Of a DNA stretch of 30,512 bases, positions 23,000 through 30,460 are shown in pieces. The translations under genes were made by a program, and so were the position numbers. The notes below the pieces were generated by a model. The model worked only from the letters and a program-made list of their open reading frames with translations. It made no database searches and had not been told where the DNA came from. The stretch's first letter is position 1; every line of letters starts with the position of its first letter. The DNA comes from CAYZEZ01 sp964477295 (GTDB taxonomy: Bacteria > Bacteroidota > Bacteroidia > Bacteroidales > SM23-62), in the NCBI GenBank assembly GCA_964477295.1, contig CAYZEZ010000016.1, positions 1 through 30,512 on the forward strand, written 5' to 3'.

Positions 23000-24289
23000 A
23001 TGAGGAGTTATGCTGCAGATAAAGAATTGTACATAAAAAACAGAAAAAAACTGGTTGATCAGCTTGATAATAATAGCCTTGCTATTGTATTGCCCAATGA
23101 CCAGATGCTGAGAAATGGCGACCAGTATTATCCCTATCGTCAGAATTCGGATCTTTTATATCTCTCGGGAATAAACCAGGAAGAAACTATCCTGACTGTC
23201 TGTCCCGGTCATCCCGAGCAAAATATGAAAGAAATATTATTTATTCGTAAAGCCGATCCGAAGCTGGAAACCTGGGAAGGGCATAAATTAACCCTGGTTG
23301 AGGCGAGGGAACAATCAGGGGTTGAAAATGTTATGTATGTGGAGGATATGGATATGACCCTGCGCGACCAGGTACTTCATTCTGAAAAGATCTTTGTCAA
23401 TACCAACGAATACATCAAGCTATCCGAACAGGTACCCTCAAAGAGCATCCGGTTTATACAGGATCTGAAAAAGGATTACCCGCTGCACCAATATTACCGT
23501 TTAGCTCCACTGGTCACCCGGTTGCGCATGAAGAAGGAGCCGGAAGAGATCGAATTTATTCGCAAGGCCTGTGGAATTACGCGGGATGCGTTGCTGAGGG
23601 TAATGAAGTTTGTAAAACCTAGTGTAATGGAATACGAGGTAGAGGCCGAGATAACCCATGAGTACCTTCAGCAAGGTGCCAACGGACATGGATATCAGCC
23701 GATCATTGCCTCCGGGTTAAGTGCCACTGTCCTTCATTATTTAAGCAACAACAAGGAATGTAAAGATGGGGATCTCCTGTTGATGGATGTGGGAGCCGAA
23801 TTTGGTTATTATTCCGCTGATTGTACCCGTACGATCCCGGTAAACGGGAAATTTACTGCCCGGCAGAGGGAGTTGTTTGAAGCCAATTTGCGGGTGCTGA
23901 ACGAAGCCATGGCAAGCATGAAAATTGGTAGTTCTATCCAGCAGACGCATCAGCTGGTATGCCGTTTATGGGAAGATGAGCATATCAGGCTGGGATTGTA
24001 CACCCGGGATGAGGTGAAAAATCAGGATCCCGGCCAAAAGCTGTATATGAAATATTACATGCATGGTACATCTCATTTTCTCGGGCTGGATGTTCACGAT
24101 GTAGGTGAAAAGGAAGTGGCTTTTGAAGAGGGAATGGTTTTAACCTGTGAACCGGCTGTCTACATCCCGGAAGAAGGGATTGGCATCAGGCTTGAAAACG
24201 ACATCCTGATCAGCGCGAAAGGTCCGGTTAACCTGATGAAAGATATCCCGATTGATCCGGATGAAGTGGAAGAAATAATGAATAGTTAG
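23000..24289 (+). CDS. M24B metallopeptidase, Xaa-Pro aminopeptidase
   Basis: This 429-residue PepP-like enzyme removes N-terminal residues preceding proline. The N-terminal domain has Tyr-Arg-Gln-Asn-Ser-Asp-Leu-Leu-Tyr-Leu-Ser-Gly. The catalytic half has Asp in Met-Asp-Val-Gly-Ala-Glu, Asp in Ala-Asp-Cys-Thr-Arg-Thr, His in His-Gly-Thr-Ser-His-Phe-Leu-Gly, Glu in Cys-Glu-Pro-Ala-Val-Tyr and Glu in Arg-Leu-Glu-Asn-Asp. It is compact, lacking the insert seen in the M24 protein at 17828-19216, so the two are distinct paralogues rather than recent duplicates. The ATG at 23000 is preceded by an A/T-rich leader without a strong ribosome site. Confidence 0.92.
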   Translation: MRSYAADKELYIKNRKKLVDQLDNNSLAIVLPNDQMLRNGDQYYPYRQNSDLLYLSGINQEETILTVCPGHPEQNMKEILFIRKADPKLETWEGHKLTLVEAREQSGVENVMYVEDMDMTLRDQVLHSEKIFVNTNEYIKLSEQVPSKSIRFIQDLKKDYPLHQYYRLAPLVTRLRMKKEPEEIEFIRKACGITRDALLRVMKFVKPSVMEYEVEAEITHEYLQQGANGHGYQPIIASGLSATVLHYLSNNKECKDGDLLLMDVGAEFGYYSADCTRTIPVNGKFTARQRELFEANLRVLNEAMASMKIGSSIQQTHQLVCRLWEDEHIRLGLYTRDEVKNQDPGQKLYMKYYMHGTSHFLGLDVHDVGEKEVAFEEGMVLTCEPAVYIPEEGIGIRLENDILISAKGPVNLMKDIPIDPDEVEEIMNS

Positions 24290-24348
24290 CTGGCAGGGTT
24301 AATCCGGGCGATTTCGATTTTTCATATATTTTTTTTTATCTTCATGCG

Positions 24349-25149
24349 ATGATTCAGGAACTTAAATTTCACGATGCATTAATAAGATTCAGGGATGAGG
24401 GCCGGGGAGAAGTGGTTGTGCTACTTCATGGCTATCTCGAATCACTTGAAATTTGGGATGGTTTTTCTGAAGGCCTGGCAAAGCATTACCGTGTTTTGAG
24501 TATTGATTTGCCGGGACATGGCAGATCGGGCCTGTTCAGTAAGGTAGATACAATGGCTGTCATGGCAGATGCGGTGGAATATATCTTACAGGAGTTGGGA
24601 ATTGGCAGGGCAGTGATTGTTGGTCATTCCATGGGGGGATATGCGACGCTGGCATTTGCCGAGATCTTTCCCGAAATGACTACCGGTTATTGTTTGTTCC
24701 ATTCCAATGCATTTGCCGATCCTGAAGAGAAGAAGATGAATCGGGAGAGGGAGATCGAACTGGTCAGATCCGGGAAAAAGATGCAGATCATCAATACAAA
24801 TATACCCAAGGCTTTTGCTGATGAAAATCTTGAAAAATTTGCCGGTGAGGTGGAACGGGCAAGACAGATAGCTATCTCGACCCCTGATGAGGGAATTATC
24901 ATGGCGCTGATTGGAATGAAATCGAGACCCGACAGGACCAGGGTGATTAAGGAATCAAATGTTCCGATATTATTTGTTGCAGGTAAAAAAGATAACTATA
25001 TACCTTTTGAAGTGGCGGAAAAACACTTCAACCTGTCGCCAAGACAGGATATCCTGATCCTCGAAAATTCAGGGCATATGGGATTTATTGAGGAGAAGGA
25101 GGAAGCCCTGGAAGGTTTATTGTTTTTCCTTGAAAAGGTATTTGGCTAA
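24349..25149 (+). CDS. Alpha/beta hydrolase
   Basis: This 266-residue alpha/beta-fold hydrolase has a full triad: Ser94 in Gly-His-Ser-Met-Gly-Gly, Asp215 in Gly-Lys-Lys-Asp-Asn-Tyr and His243 in Ser-Gly-His-Met-Gly. The oxyanion loop is Leu-Leu-His-Gly-Tyr at 25-29, and Asp-Leu-Pro-Gly-His-Gly-Arg-Ser at 53-60 is typical. There is no signal peptide, so it should be cytoplasmic. Substrates in this family range from esters to C-C bonded diketones, and none can be chosen. It is 60 bp after the peptidase gene and 43 bp before the repeat protein, all on the plus strand, so the three may be co-transcribed. Confidence 0.88.
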   Translation: MIQELKFHDALIRFRDEGRGEVVVLLHGYLESLEIWDGFSEGLAKHYRVLSIDLPGHGRSGLFSKVDTMAVMADAVEYILQELGIGRAVIVGHSMGGYATLAFAEIFPEMTTGYCLFHSNAFADPEEKKMNREREIELVRSGKKMQIINTNIPKAFADENLEKFAGEVERARQIAISTPDEGIIMALIGMKSRPDRTRVIKESNVPILFVAGKKDNYIPFEVAEKHFNLSPRQDILILENSGHMGFIEEKEEALEGLLFFLEKVFG

Positions 25150-25192
25150 TTCTTCTTTGGTTCAATATTTGTGTGTGGTTTACTAAAAAGCC

Positions 25193-25528
25193 ATGCAACG
25201 CATCATCATACTATTTCTTTTCTTTTTGCCATTCATTCCGGCTAACGCTCAGAAAGTTTTTAAGGTGAAATATGAGTCCCAGGCCGACCTGAAGGTTTAT
25301 ATTGTAAAATATGAATCCCAGTGCGATCTGAAAATATATTTTGTGGATTATGAATCACAAGCCGATGAGGATGGGTTATGGTATGTGGTTAAATATGAGA
25401 GCCAGGCCGATAAAAAGATCTATTTTGTAGATTACGAATCACAGGCCGACCTGAAGATCTACGTGGTGGATTATGAATCCCAGGCCGGTTGGCGGAACAA
25501 AGAAAAAATGCATTTACTTGAATTCTAA
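25193..25528 (+). CDS. Small secreted repeat protein, DUF6150-like
   Basis: This 111-residue protein has a signal peptide (about 1-20, ending Pro-Ala-Asn-Ala-Gln) followed by six consecutive repeats of pattern Lys-Ile-Tyr-x-Val-Asp-Tyr-Glu-Ser-Gln-Ala-Asp-x. The Tyr-Glu-Ser-Gln cores begin at residues 27, 40, 53, 68, 81 and 94, so the period is 13 with one 15-residue unit (Asp-Glu-Asp-Gly-Leu-Trp). The end, Ala-Gly-Trp-Arg-Asn-Lys-x-Lys-x-His-Leu-Leu, matches what I recall of the DUF6150 family of Bacteroidota, whose function is unknown. Alternating hydrophobic and polar residues suggest a beta-solenoid or beta-hairpin stack. It should be periplasmic or outside the cell. Confidence 0.8.
   Translation: MQRIIILFLFFLPFIPANAQKVFKVKYESQADLKVYIVKYESQCDLKIYFVDYESQADEDGLWYVVKYESQADKKIYFVDYESQADLKIYVVDYESQAGWRNKEKMHLLEF
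25253..25492 (+). repeat. Six tandem coding repeats of 39-45 bp
   Basis: The DNA encodes six Tyr-Glu-Ser-Gln units. The serine is written TCC, TCC, TCA, AGC, TCA and TCC, and other codons vary as well, so the repeats are old and held at protein level, not a recent slippage product. Confidence 0.8.
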
Positions 25529-25640
25529 GAATTTTATGCGTGAACAGTATTGTTATCCTTCCCTTCTTTTTATACCTGATCAGCTGCTTTAACCGGAATA
25601 ATTAATATGGTCAGTAATCCACTGAAAATAAGGATGCTAA

Positions 25641-26117
25641 CCAGATTTCTGGTTTTTAACACAGTCCGGATTATTTGTCTCAGATAATATTTTTAATCCG
25701 GATTATTTTGATTATCCGGTAATTGGAATAACCTGGGAACAGGCAAATGATTTTTGTTTATGGTTATCCGACAGGTATAATGAATTTGCCTTGATCGATG
25801 AAGGTGTTATGCTGTGGGATATCCGAGGGCAGATGGGTGTCGAAAATTATGTAGCGGAATCCTATCTTGCAGGACAGTTTATTGGATTGGTTGGGGGGAA
25901 AAATGTGGAAAAAAATCAGGGGACCTCATGCCGGCATGCCAGGAAAACGGTTGGCTGGTCCCATCTGTCAGGTTACCTATGAAGTCAGAATTAAAATTGG
26001 TGGCCGGACGTAACGATTTCTTTTAAGGGCCTTGCAGGTACACGCATGCAAAGGAAGATTTTTCTCTTCAATGGTAGGAATGGTTTTATGAGTAAGGTGA
26101 AAATGACATCAAGATGA
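25641..26117 (+). pseudogene. Frameshifted remnant of an SUMF1/GldJ-GldK-like gene
   Basis: The stretch from 25641 reads in frame through Asn-Pro-Asp-Tyr-Phe-Asp-Tyr-Pro-Val-Ile-Gly-Ile-Thr-Trp-Glu-Gln-Ala-Asn-Asp-Phe-Cys, Ser-Asp-Arg-Tyr-Asn-Glu and Glu-Ser-Tyr-Leu-Ala-Gly-Gln-Phe. This is the pattern of formylglycine-generating-enzyme-fold lipoproteins such as GldJ and GldK. Homology then moves to another frame (Val-Pro-Ser-Val-Arg-Leu-Pro-Met-Lys-Ser-Glu-Leu near 25945-25990, resembling Tyr-Arg-Leu-Pro-Thr-Glu-Ala-Glu). It perhaps returns to the first frame up to the stop at 26115. A frameshift near 25900-25945 is therefore likely, possibly at G- and A-runs. There is no signal peptide, no 5' part and no C-terminal half. 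Short open frames here are fragments of one dead gene. Confidence 0.55.
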
Positions 26118-26202
26118 AAGTGGACCTGAAATCGTAAAGACAGGGGAAGATAGAGATAAAGAGGATTTGTGGTTTTTGTAAAACAGAGGATACCTTTTAA
26201 AT

Positions 26203-26736
26203 TTACCAGTTTCCCCTGTGATAACCCATTCCACGATGAGCAGCACCCATTGGTCCGTGATGATATCCTGATTCCACGCCAGGACCCATTCCTCCTCCCT
26301 GGAATTTTGCTTTGGAGGTCATTCTCATTCTCTGCATTTTATTGTCAAAGAATACTTTCTGATCATCAGTCAGTATGCTCCTGATCTCCATTTTATGTGC
26401 AACCTGTTTTTTCCGGATATCGGTCATTAGTTTGCCATTTTTTTCAATCAGGTCATTTATTTTATCAAGGTCTGGCTCATCTTCTGTTTGCAATGCCTCC
26501 AGAATGGCATTATTGATTTTAATATCATTCTTCAGCGGCTTTATATCTTTTAAGTGAGCCGTATGCAGATCTTTGATCTGATCCATTTGTGCCTCAGTCA
26601 GATCAGGTATTCCTCTTAACATATGGTTTCCTTCAGGAGTTCCCTGTCCATATCCAGGTCCGCGCTGGGCATTTAGACTTAATGTGGTAAGCAGGAATGT
26701 TGCTGCTAATAATATTATTACTTTTTTCATTTTCAT
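26203..26736 (-). CDS. Spy/CpxP-like periplasmic protein
   Basis: The protein has 177 residues from the ATG at 26736. The 17 codons upstream are not signal-peptide-like, whereas MKMKKVIILLAATFLLTTLSLNAQ is a clear signal peptide. The mature part has two Leu-Thr-x-x-Gln motifs (Asp-Leu-Thr-Glu-Ala-Gln and Ile-Leu-Thr-Asp-Asp-Gln) around a long helical region with heptad-like Ile/Leu, the layout of Spy/CpxP/LTXXQ chaperone-like stress proteins. The last 30 residues are rich in Gly, His and Met and might bind metal ions. It lies 115 bp downstream of the processing-protease gene and may have its own promoter. Confidence 0.75.
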   Translation of the reverse strand: MKMKKVIILLAATFLLTTLSLNAQRGPGYGQGTPEGNHMLRGIPDLTEAQMDQIKDLHTAHLKDIKPLKNDIKINNAILEALQTEDEPDLDKINDLIEKNGKLMTDIRKKQVAHKMEIRSILTDDQKVFFDNKMQRMRMTSKAKFQGGGMGPGVESGYHHGPMGAAHRGMGYHRGNW

Positions 26737-26851
26737 GATATGTAAATTTAAATGAATAACCTTGTTGCAAAAGGTTAGACAGTGCAATCATAAAATGGTT
26801 TAAAAGGGGCTGAAATCCGGAGTGGGTTTTGGTTTGATATGGATCCGCTGG

Positions 26852-28486
26852 CTAAAGAGACTTTGAAGCTGACGGCAATTCAGATAGAATCTCAATCCCT
26901 TTCTGAAGGGTTGGATCGATATCCTGAATAATAGGATAGAAGCCCGGATTATCAATAATATTCCTGGCGATATAAGCTTTCAACTGGGTGATAATAAGTT
27001 TTTCTGAAATAATGATTTCCTCAAGGTTTCGTTTTATCCCCTGGCTTTCGGCAAACTCAACAAACTTTGTGAGTAATTTTTGCTGATCCAGATAATTTGA
27101 TATATCTACGTGATTATCAAATACAAGCAGCTCGCTTCTGTGTGCATCAGTATATTTGAAGGCAAAACGATAAATCAAGCCACGGCTTCGTACCCTGTTA
27201 AAATAGGGTGTGAGCATTGTAGTATCGTAAGGTACAAAAACATCGGGCATAATTCCACCTCCGCCATAGACGATCTTGCCTCCCGGAGTTAAATATTGAA
27301 GTGAATCGTTAAATCGTATACTATCCTGTTCCAGCAGCTCTCCGCGGTTAAAGCGGGCTTGCAGATCGTGATAATATTCTTCCATTCCATTGTTATACGG
27401 TTTTTGAATACAACGGCCGGTTGGAGTATAATAACGTGCAATGGTTAATCTCAGTGCGGATCCATCAGAGAATGTGGTTTGTTCCTGTACAAGCCCCTTC
27501 CCGAATGATCTCCTGCCCACAATGGTCCCCCTGTCGTTATCCTGTATGGCCCCGGCCAGTATTTCACTCGCAGACGCTGTAAACTCATCGATAAGGACTA
27601 CAATATCCTTATCAATCAGCTCACCCCTGGAGGTTGCATAAGCATCTCTCCTGGGCTGGGCACGCCCTTCGGTATAGACAATTAGCTTTCCTTTCTCAAG
27701 GAATTCATCTGTGATCTGCGTTGCAGCATCCAGATAGCCTCCTCCGTTGTCACGAAGATCAAGAATTAGCTTTTTAAGCCCCTGCTCATTTAATGCATTA
27801 ACAGCGTCAATAAATTCCTGATACGTTGTTCTTGAAAAATTGCTGATTTTGATATATCCGATATCGTCGGTAACCATATAATGCACATCCACACTATATA
27901 AAGGGATATTATCACGGGTAATAGTGAAATCAATCAGTTCTTCCACTCCCCTTCGGGTTATGGATACAGAAACGTCTGTCCCTCTTTTGCCTTTTAGCAT
28001 TTTTACAATATCGTCACTGGGCATATTAACTCCAGCCACCAGCGAATCATCGACCCTGACAATCCGGTCACCAGCAAGGATACCTGATTTCTCAGACGGA
28101 CCGTTTTGAATTGTATTGACAATGGCTACTGTATCTTCCTGCATGTTGAATTGTACTCCTATGCCACTAAAATTACCTTCGAGGGGTTCATTGAATTCCG
28201 GGAGGTCAACGGCAGGAATATACACCGAATGCGGATCGAGATGTTTCAAAATTTCCGGGATGGTTTGATCAACGAGTGAATTTATGTCGATTGAATCTAC
28301 ATATTCTGCTGAAATGTAGTCGATTACGTTACCTATCTTGCTGTTTTTCGGGTAAACCTGGAAACGGTCCGTTTTCGATAACCTGCTTAACATATTTCCC
28401 AGTAGCATACCCCCAACCAGGAATATAGCAAGTACCAGCGGTAAAAAAGTAATCCTTCTTTTATTGACTTCTTTCATCATTCCCAT
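26852..28486 (-). CDS. Carboxyl-terminal processing protease (S41 family)
   Basis: The protein has 544 residues from the ATG at 28486. The frame continues to a TTG at 28501, and ATG codons at 28480 and 28477 are also possible. An N-terminal membrane anchor (about 15-35) puts the enzyme in the periplasm. A PDZ domain covers roughly residues 100-190, with Phe-Ser-Gly-Ile-Gly-Val-Gln. The S41 core includes Asp-Leu-Arg-Asp-Asn-Gly-Gly-Gly, then catalytic Ser305 in Thr-Ala-Ser-Ala-Ser-Glu and Lys330 in Phe-Gly-Lys-Gly-Leu-Val-Gln. The 25-residue spacing equals that of characterised CtpA/Prc. It degrades or trims envelope proteins. It overlaps the preceding deaminase gene by 26 bp, indicating one transcript. 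Confidence 0.93.
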   Translation of the reverse strand: MGMMKEVNKRRITFLPLVLAIFLVGGMLLGNMLSRLSKTDRFQVYPKNSKIGNVIDYISAEYVDSIDINSLVDQTIPEILKHLDPHSVYIPAVDLPEFNEPLEGNFSGIGVQFNMQEDTVAIVNTIQNGPSEKSGILAGDRIVRVDDSLVAGVNMPSDDIVKMLKGKRGTDVSVSITRRGVEELIDFTITRDNIPLYSVDVHYMVTDDIGYIKISNFSRTTYQEFIDAVNALNEQGLKKLILDLRDNGGGYLDAATQITDEFLEKGKLIVYTEGRAQPRRDAYATSRGELIDKDIVVLIDEFTASASEILAGAIQDNDRGTIVGRRSFGKGLVQEQTTFSDGSALRLTIARYYTPTGRCIQKPYNNGMEEYYHDLQARFNRGELLEQDSIRFNDSLQYLTPGGKIVYGGGGIMPDVFVPYDTTMLTPYFNRVRSRGLIYRFAFKYTDAHRSELLVFDNHVDISNYLDQQKLLTKFVEFAESQGIKRNLEEIIISEKLIITQLKAYIARNIIDNPGFYPIIQDIDPTLQKGIEILSELPSASKSL

Positions 28487-28907
28487 TATTAATTTGTACA
28501 ACCTCTATATTGGCCCTCTTTAATAAATCAATTCCTTCAGATTTTCTGTAGCTGTCTGAATAGACCACCCGGATGATACCTGCCTGGATGATTAATTTGG
28601 CGCACTCCAGGCATGGAGATGCAGTTATATAAAGAGTAGATCCCTCACTGCTGTTTCCCGATTTGGCAACTTTTGTGATGGCATTGGCCTCTGCATGTAA
28701 AACGTAGGGTTTGGTCTCGTTGTTTTCCTCACATTCATTTTCAAAGCCGGCTGGTGTTCCGTTGTATCCGTCAGATATGATCATCCGGTCCTTTACCAGC
28801 AAAGCCCCTACTTTTCGACGTATACAATATGAATTTTTTGACCATACCCTGGCCATTTCCAGGTAGCGCTGGTCGAATCGCAACTGCTTTTCCTTGTTCT
28901 GTTCCAT
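28461..28907 (-). CDS. Deoxycytidylate (dCMP) deaminase
   Basis: This 148-residue zinc deaminase has His71-Ala-Glu73-Ala-Asn-Ala-Ile and Pro98-Cys99-Leu-Glu-Cys102: His71, Cys99 and Cys102 bind zinc and Glu73 is the proton shuttle. It converts dCMP to dUMP for thymidylate synthesis. The Asp-Gly-Tyr-Asn-Gly-Thr-Pro segment near 46-52 is typical of dCMP deaminase/ComEB. It is the first gene of a pair with the processing protease and has a candidate promoter about 50 bp upstream. Confidence 0.92.
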   Translation of the reverse strand: MEQNKEKQLRFDQRYLEMARVWSKNSYCIRRKVGALLVKDRMIISDGYNGTPAGFENECEENNETKPYVLHAEANAITKVAKSGNSSEGSTLYITASPCLECAKLIIQAGIIRVVYSDSYRKSEGIDLLKRANIEVVQINNGNDERSQ

Positions 28908-28957
28908 AAAAACAAAAAATTGAGACGCCGATAGGGTGAGGCTCCCCCGCGAAGGTG

Positions 28958-28965
28958 CAAAGTTA
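28958..28965 (-). promoter_or_regulatory. Candidate -7 box for the deaminase-protease operon
   Basis: The minus strand reads TAACTTTG, matching TAnnTTTG, 51 bp before the deaminase ATG. A TTTG lies only 13 bp upstream of it, closer than expected, so the -33 box is uncertain. Confidence 0.4.
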
Positions 28966-28980
28966 ATATTTTTTAATGCA

Positions 28981-29019
28981 AAAACGCATCGGATAACATC
29001 ATGTTAAACAATGCGTTTT
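28981..29019 (-). terminator. Predicted terminator hairpin after the Gfo/Idh/MocA gene
   Basis: AAAACGCAT (28981-28989) pairs with ATGCGTTTT (29011-29019), and an inner AACAT/ATGTT stem (28995-29005) lies in the loop. On the minus strand the stem runs into TTTTT. Position between two tandem minus-strand genes fits a terminator. Confidence 0.55.
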
Positions 29020-29080
29020 CAATATTTTGCCGGTCTGAATAAAATCGAATAGTCTTAATAAGGGATTTTCTCTAAACGAG

Positions 29081-30367
29081 CTAAAGGGTATAAGGCTCCC
29101 TGTAATCCCTTGTCAGCAGTTTATCAGCCTCTTCATCATTAAACACTTCATTCACCGGATCCCAGTCAAGCGGCCTGCCCAATTGGTAGGCAATGTTGGC
29201 GATATTGCAAATTGAAGCGGACCGGTGCCCGATTTCAACGTCGGCAACCGGCTTCTCCCTTGACTTAATGCAATTGATCCAGTTGAGGTAGTGATTGTCA
29301 CTGAAGTATACGTGCTTATCTGTATCCTTAATCTCCTGGAGAGCAATGGATTCAGGTTTTGAATCGAGAAAATCACGGCTCACATCGAGTGATCCTTCTG
29401 AGCCAATAAACCTGACCGCCCAGCCACGACCGAAATCCTCATGTACCAGCTCAATACCATTTTCATAGATCATGGTAAGACCACGAACTGCATCAGGATT
29501 TTCAGGAGGGATAAGCTTAACAGGCCCACTGTTATCCATTTCAAGACCCCATTGAGCAATGTCGAACATATGTGCTCCCCAGTCGGCCAGGATCCCTCCT
29601 CCAAATTCCCTGTAATCGCGCCACCTGGGCCACTCAGTTGCTTCAATGGGAGGGGCAAGTACGGGGCTGTAAGGACGCATCAGGGCAGGTCCAATCCAGC
29701 GGTCCCAATCAAGATATTCGGGTTCCGGTTCTCCGGGCAGGTCACATGCTTTAGCAGGATCTCCAACATTGACCAGCACTTTGGTAATTTCTCCCACATA
29801 GCCATTGATCACCAATTCACAGGCCTTGCGAAAATCATCCCAGGATCTTTGCATAGATCCGGTTTGCAACACCCGTTCGTATTTCCTTGCTGCATTGACC
29901 ATGGACCTTCCCTCAAATACAGTATGGGCCAGCGGTTTCTCACAATACACATCTTTCCCTGCTTTCATGGCTGCGATGGAAGGAATGGCATGCCAGTGAT
30001 CGGGGGTCGCAATCACAACCGCATCAATATCCTCACGGGCAATTAATTCTTCATACTTATGGTAGGTATCAATTTCAACTTCCATAGGATTTTCCTGGTC
30101 GGCGTAAAATTGTTTTACATTATTTTTAAATCGTTTCAACTTCTTTGAGTCGATGTCACATCCTGCCAGGATAATCACATCTTCCAATTTGGCAAATTCC
30201 CTGAACAGGCCGCTCATCAGTTTACCTGTGCCGATAAATCCCAGCCGGATCTTATCGCTGGGCTTGATCCCTTTGCAACCGATAAGGTGTGAAGGGACAA
30301 TTGTGATTGCAGCTGCAGCGGCAGCTGATTGCCGGATAAATCTCCGGCGTGATAGGTGTTGGTTCAT
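29081..30367 (-). CDS. Gfo/Idh/MocA-family oxidoreductase with Tat signal and lipobox
   Basis: This 428-residue NAD(P)-dependent sugar-type oxidoreductase has a Tat signal, Ser-Arg-Arg-Arg-Phe-Ile-Arg (6-12), followed by an alanine run. A Leu-Ile-Gly-Cys31 lipobox comes next, so it is predicted to be exported folded with bound cofactor and lipid-anchored. Gly-Phe-Ile-Gly-Thr-Gly at 43-48 binds the dinucleotide. Thr-Pro-Asp-His-Trp-His at 121-126 and Glu-Lys-Pro at 143-145 are family signatures, with the lysine near the active site. The C-terminal half contains Gly-Gly-Gly-Ile-Leu-Ala-Asp-Trp-Gly-Ala-His, typical of this exported group. The sugar substrate is unknown. It is preceded by a terminator after tRNA-Leu and followed by a hairpin, so it is probably a single-gene unit. 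Confidence 0.92.
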   Translation of the reverse strand: MNQHLSRRRFIRQSAAAAAAITIVPSHLIGCKGIKPSDKIRLGFIGTGKLMSGLFREFAKLEDVIILAGCDIDSKKLKRFKNNVKQFYADQENPMEVEIDTYHKYEELIAREDIDAVVIATPDHWHAIPSIAAMKAGKDVYCEKPLAHTVFEGRSMVNAARKYERVLQTGSMQRSWDDFRKACELVINGYVGEITKVLVNVGDPAKACDLPGEPEPEYLDWDRWIGPALMRPYSPVLAPPIEATEWPRWRDYREFGGGILADWGAHMFDIAQWGLEMDNSGPVKLIPPENPDAVRGLTMIYENGIELVHEDFGRGWAVRFIGSEGSLDVSRDFLDSKPESIALQEIKDTDKHVYFSDNHYLNWINCIKSREKPVADVEIGHRSASICNIANIAYQLGRPLDWDPVNEVFNDEEADKLLTRDYREPYTL

Positions 30368-30414
30368 AATATAAGGTTTAGGTTTCTATCGTTCGATTAA
30401 CGCAATTAAATTAT

Positions 30415-30444
30415 AAAAAAAGGGCTGTCTTCACAAGACAACCC
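30415..30444 (-). terminator. Intrinsic terminator after tRNA-Leu
   Basis: On the minus strand GGGTTGTCTT and AAGACAGCCC form a 10-bp stem (one G-U pair) around GTG, followed by seven T residues. It lies 17 bp after the tRNA end and so terminates that transcript before the oxidoreductase gene. Confidence 0.85.
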
Positions 30445-30460
30445 AATTATTTATTTGCTG

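Noticed and set aside
25253..25492. Regular spaced repeats as a CRISPR-like array
   Set aside because: The units are contiguous, in frame, diverged at DNA level and follow a signal peptide, so they are protein repeats. No cas genes are present.
25791..26026. Two overlapping small open frames as separate genes
   Set aside because: Each carries a different part of one SUMF1/GldJ-like motif order, so they are better explained as frameshifted remains of a single gene.
26758..26776. AACCTT...AAGGTT inverted repeat upstream of the Spy-like gene
   Set aside because: It has only 6-bp arms with mixed composition and no U-tract. It may occur by chance and does not act as a clear terminator or operator.
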